DNA of 64,000 nucleotides from Citrifermentans bemidjiense Bem (GTDB lineage Bacteria > Desulfobacterota > Desulfuromonadia > Geobacterales > Geobacteraceae), in NCBI RefSeq assembly GCF_000020725.1, contig NC_011146.1, forward strand, positions 4,530,001 through 4,594,000. The letters run 5' to 3'. Positions 62,364 through 64,000 of the stretch are shown in pieces. The notes beneath the pieces were generated by a model that saw only the letters and a program-made list of their open reading frames with translations, was not told the origin of the DNA and searched no databases. Position numbers and translations under genes: made by a program. The first letter of the stretch is position 1; every line of letters starts with the position of its first letter.

Positions 62364-64000
62364 ATGAAAAACGGGAGTCCCACCGACAAACAGGCCCTGG
62401 AGCAGCAGTTGACTGCCCTGCGCAGGGAAAACGAGGAGCTGGCCCAACAGGTCAAACGGCTGATCAGGGCCGAAGGGAAGCTCTACGAGTACCAGCAGGT
62501 GCTCGACCTCCAGTTGAACGAGTACAAAGGGCTTTACGACCTGAGCAGGAGGCTGAGCGGGAGCTTCTACATCCAGGGCCTGTTCCGCGAGACCGTGCAG
62601 TACGTGGTCCAGCAGCTGGAGTACGAACGGGCTATCCTGCTCCGCCGCGAAGAAACGGTTACCTACCGCGTCTTGGCCCTTGACGGCTACTACGATCCAA
62701 GCGAAAAAGAACAGGCCGCCGCCATTACCATGAAGTACGGCGCCCCCTGCCTCTCCCCCCTTCTAGCAGGCAGGGAGCATGTCACCTGCACCGCAACCTC
62801 GACGGAACCCGGAAACGGATGCCGACGGCGCCTACTGATGGACGAGTTCCTGGTATACCCCCTAGGCCACGACGAGGTCCCCCACGCCCTGCTGGTGGTC
62901 GGCAACACCGCGACCAATGCACCCTTTCACCGGCGGGTGCAGGAAAGCGACCAGGCGCTCCTCAGCATGGGAAACCTGGTCGGTCTCGTATCATCCATTC
63001 TGGATACCCACATATTTTTCGAACGAATGATGGAGGCCCGCGAGCAGGAACGGGTCGCCGAGGCGAAGTACCGCAGCCTTTTCGAGAACGCGGCGGAGGG
63101 GATCTTCCGCAGGACCCCCGAGGGGAGGTACCTCGACGCGAACCCCGCCCTCGCGCACATGCTTGGCTATGCCTCTCCCGCGGAGCTGGTCGCCTCCATC
63201 ACCGACATCGGTACCGAGGTCTACGTGGACCCCGCCTCCTATGCGGAGATGCAGAGGGTGCTGGCGGTCCACGGCAGGGCCGAAAGTTTCGAGACGCAGA
63301 TCTACCGCAAGGACGGCAGTGTGATCTGGGTATCCCTGAGCCTGCGCGCAGTGCGGGACAGCGAGGGGAAGGTGCTCTTTTACGAGGGGATGTCCGAGGA
63401 GATCACCAAGCGTAAGATTGCCGAGGCCGCGCTGCGCGAGAGCGAGCAGAAGTACCGCCAGTTGAGCGAGGCGCTGGAGCGGCGCGTGAAGCAGGCGGTC
63501 GACGAACTGCGCCAGAAGGACAAGATGCTGATCCTGCAGGGGCGGCAGGCGGTGATGGGGGAGATGCTGAGCAACATCGCCCACCAGTGGCGCCAGCCCC
63601 TGAACATGCTGGCCTTGCTGGTCCAGGACGTCCAGTTGACCCACAGGCAAACCGGGCTCAGCGAAGAGTTCATATGTGAGAACGTCAGAAGGAGCATGGA
63701 GATCATCCAGCAGATGTCCCAAACCATAGACGATTTCAGGTATTTCTACCGCCCGGACCGGGAAAAACTTGAGTTCACGGTGAGCGAGCCTTTGGATAAG
63801 GCGCTGGCCCTGTTGAATGGGAGCTTAAGGATACACAGTATAGAGATCCAGGTCCTTAAAACCGGCGAACCTTCAATCAAGGGATATCTCGGAGAGTTCG
63901 TCCAGGTCCTGCTCAACATCCTGATCAACGCTCGCGACGCGCTCATCGCCAGCCGCGCCGCTTCGCCGCTCATCACCGTCAGGCTCTACGAGGAAGGCGG
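62364..64000 (+). CDS. PAS-domain sensor histidine kinase (continues past window end)
   Basis: An open frame from ATG 62364 (or GTG 62349) to the last base, about 546 residues, without a stop. An N-terminal coiled coil (ENEELAQQVKRLIRAEGKLY) is followed by a GAF-like region (about 55-205), a PAS domain (about 230-350; YRSLFENAAEGIFRRTPEGRY, YRKDGSVIWVSLSL) and the kinase H-box SNIAHQWRQPLNML with NILINARDAL. The ATP-binding glycine-rich boxes lie beyond the window. It lies 16 bases after the FIST gene, so FIST and kinase are probably co-transcribed. Confidence 0.9.
   Translation, partial: MKNGSPTDKQALEQQLTALRRENEELAQQVKRLIRAEGKLYEYQQVLDLQLNEYKGLYDLSRRLSGSFYIQGLFRETVQYVVQQLEYERAILLRREETVTYRVLALDGYYDPSEKEQAAAITMKYGAPCLSPLLAGREHVTCTATSTEPGNGCRRRLLMDEFLVYPLGHDEVPHALLVVGNTATNAPFHRRVQESDQALLSMGNLVGLVSSILDTHIFFERMMEAREQERVAEAKYRSLFENAAEGIFRRTPEGRYLDANPALAHMLGYASPAELVASITDIGTEVYVDPASYAEMQRVLAVHGRAESFETQIYRKDGSVIWVSLSLRAVRDSEGKVLFYEGMSEEITKRKIAEAALRESEQKYRQLSEALERRVKQAVDELRQKDKMLILQGRQAVMGEMLSNIAHQWRQPLNMLALLVQDVQLTHRQTGLSEEFICENVRRSMEIIQQMSQTIDDFRYFYRPDREKLEFTVSEPLDKALALLNGSLRIHSIEIQVLKTGEPSIKGYLGEFVQVLLNILINARDALIASRAASPLITVRLYEEG

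Overview
The window looks like a chromosomal segment of a Geobacteraceae bacterium (Geobacter, Geomonas or Citrifermentans type). This is inferred from the mix of many multihaem c-type cytochromes, a cytochrome bc complex wired to 12- and 10-haem proteins, a rhodanese/beta-barrel/pentahaem 'ext'-like cluster, pyruvate:ferredoxin oxidoreductase, an OmpC-like multicopper oxidase, bacteriohemerythrin, PEP-CTERM protein, many two-component kinases, sigma-54 promoters and two genes with in-frame UGA codons read as selenocysteine. The sequence is GC-rich, so long open frames occur antisense to most real genes; these are left out.

Layout. 1-364: GC-rich repeats. 365-619: small AhpD-like selenoprotein with a SECIS hairpin. 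0.7-9.9 kb: MATE exporter, CheR-like methyltransferase, FabH, small membrane protein, HEAT protein, a two-gene operon (HEAT protein and HD-GYP protein that share an N-terminal domain), RadA. 10-13 kb: DksA-like protein, GAF histidine kinase, small lipoprotein. 13-19.3 kb: tetR, adaptor and an RND pump fused in one frame to a TolC-like outer-membrane factor, with a palindromic operator over the -10. 19.7-27.3 kb: multicopper oxidase, Lys/Ala-rich exported peptide behind a near-consensus sigma-54 promoter, hemerythrin, Tpx, PEP-CTERM protein, AI-2E-type permease, thioredoxin/CcdA-like fusion. 27.4-37.3 kb: galactose/galactan block (glf, frameshifted GH2 hydrolase, galT, degenerate M24 protein, galK, GH1-RmlD fusion, glycosyltransferase).

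37.4-43 kb: a six-gene cytochrome bc operon (12-haem lipoprotein, 10-haem protein, Rieske, two-part cytochrome b, 4-haem protein), 26 CXXCH motifs in all, suited to passing electrons from menaquinol to the periplasm and beyond. 43.1-47.6 kb: ext-like operon (tandem-rhodanese lipoprotein, beta-barrel, small periplasmic protein, pentahaem cytochrome with an in-frame UGA and SECIS), divergent from a LysR regulator. 49.2-54.3 kb: pyruvate:ferredoxin oxidoreductase and an MFS exporter. 54.4-60.9 kb: porin and tetrahaem flavocytochrome c (fumarate reductase type), preceded by a sigma-54 promoter and, downstream of the neighbouring genes, an NtrC-type regulator with a solute-binding sensor kinase that probably controls them. 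61.1-64.0 kb: FIST sensory protein and a PAS histidine kinase that runs off the window.

Most notable: two selenoproteins missed by ordinary gene calling, whose SECIS loops sit at the same distance from the UGA; a shared unnamed N-terminal domain in the HD-GYP/HEAT operon; the RND-OMF fusion; and the self-contained sigma-54/two-component/porin/flavocytochrome module. No tRNA, rRNA, CRISPR array or complete insertion sequence was recognised.
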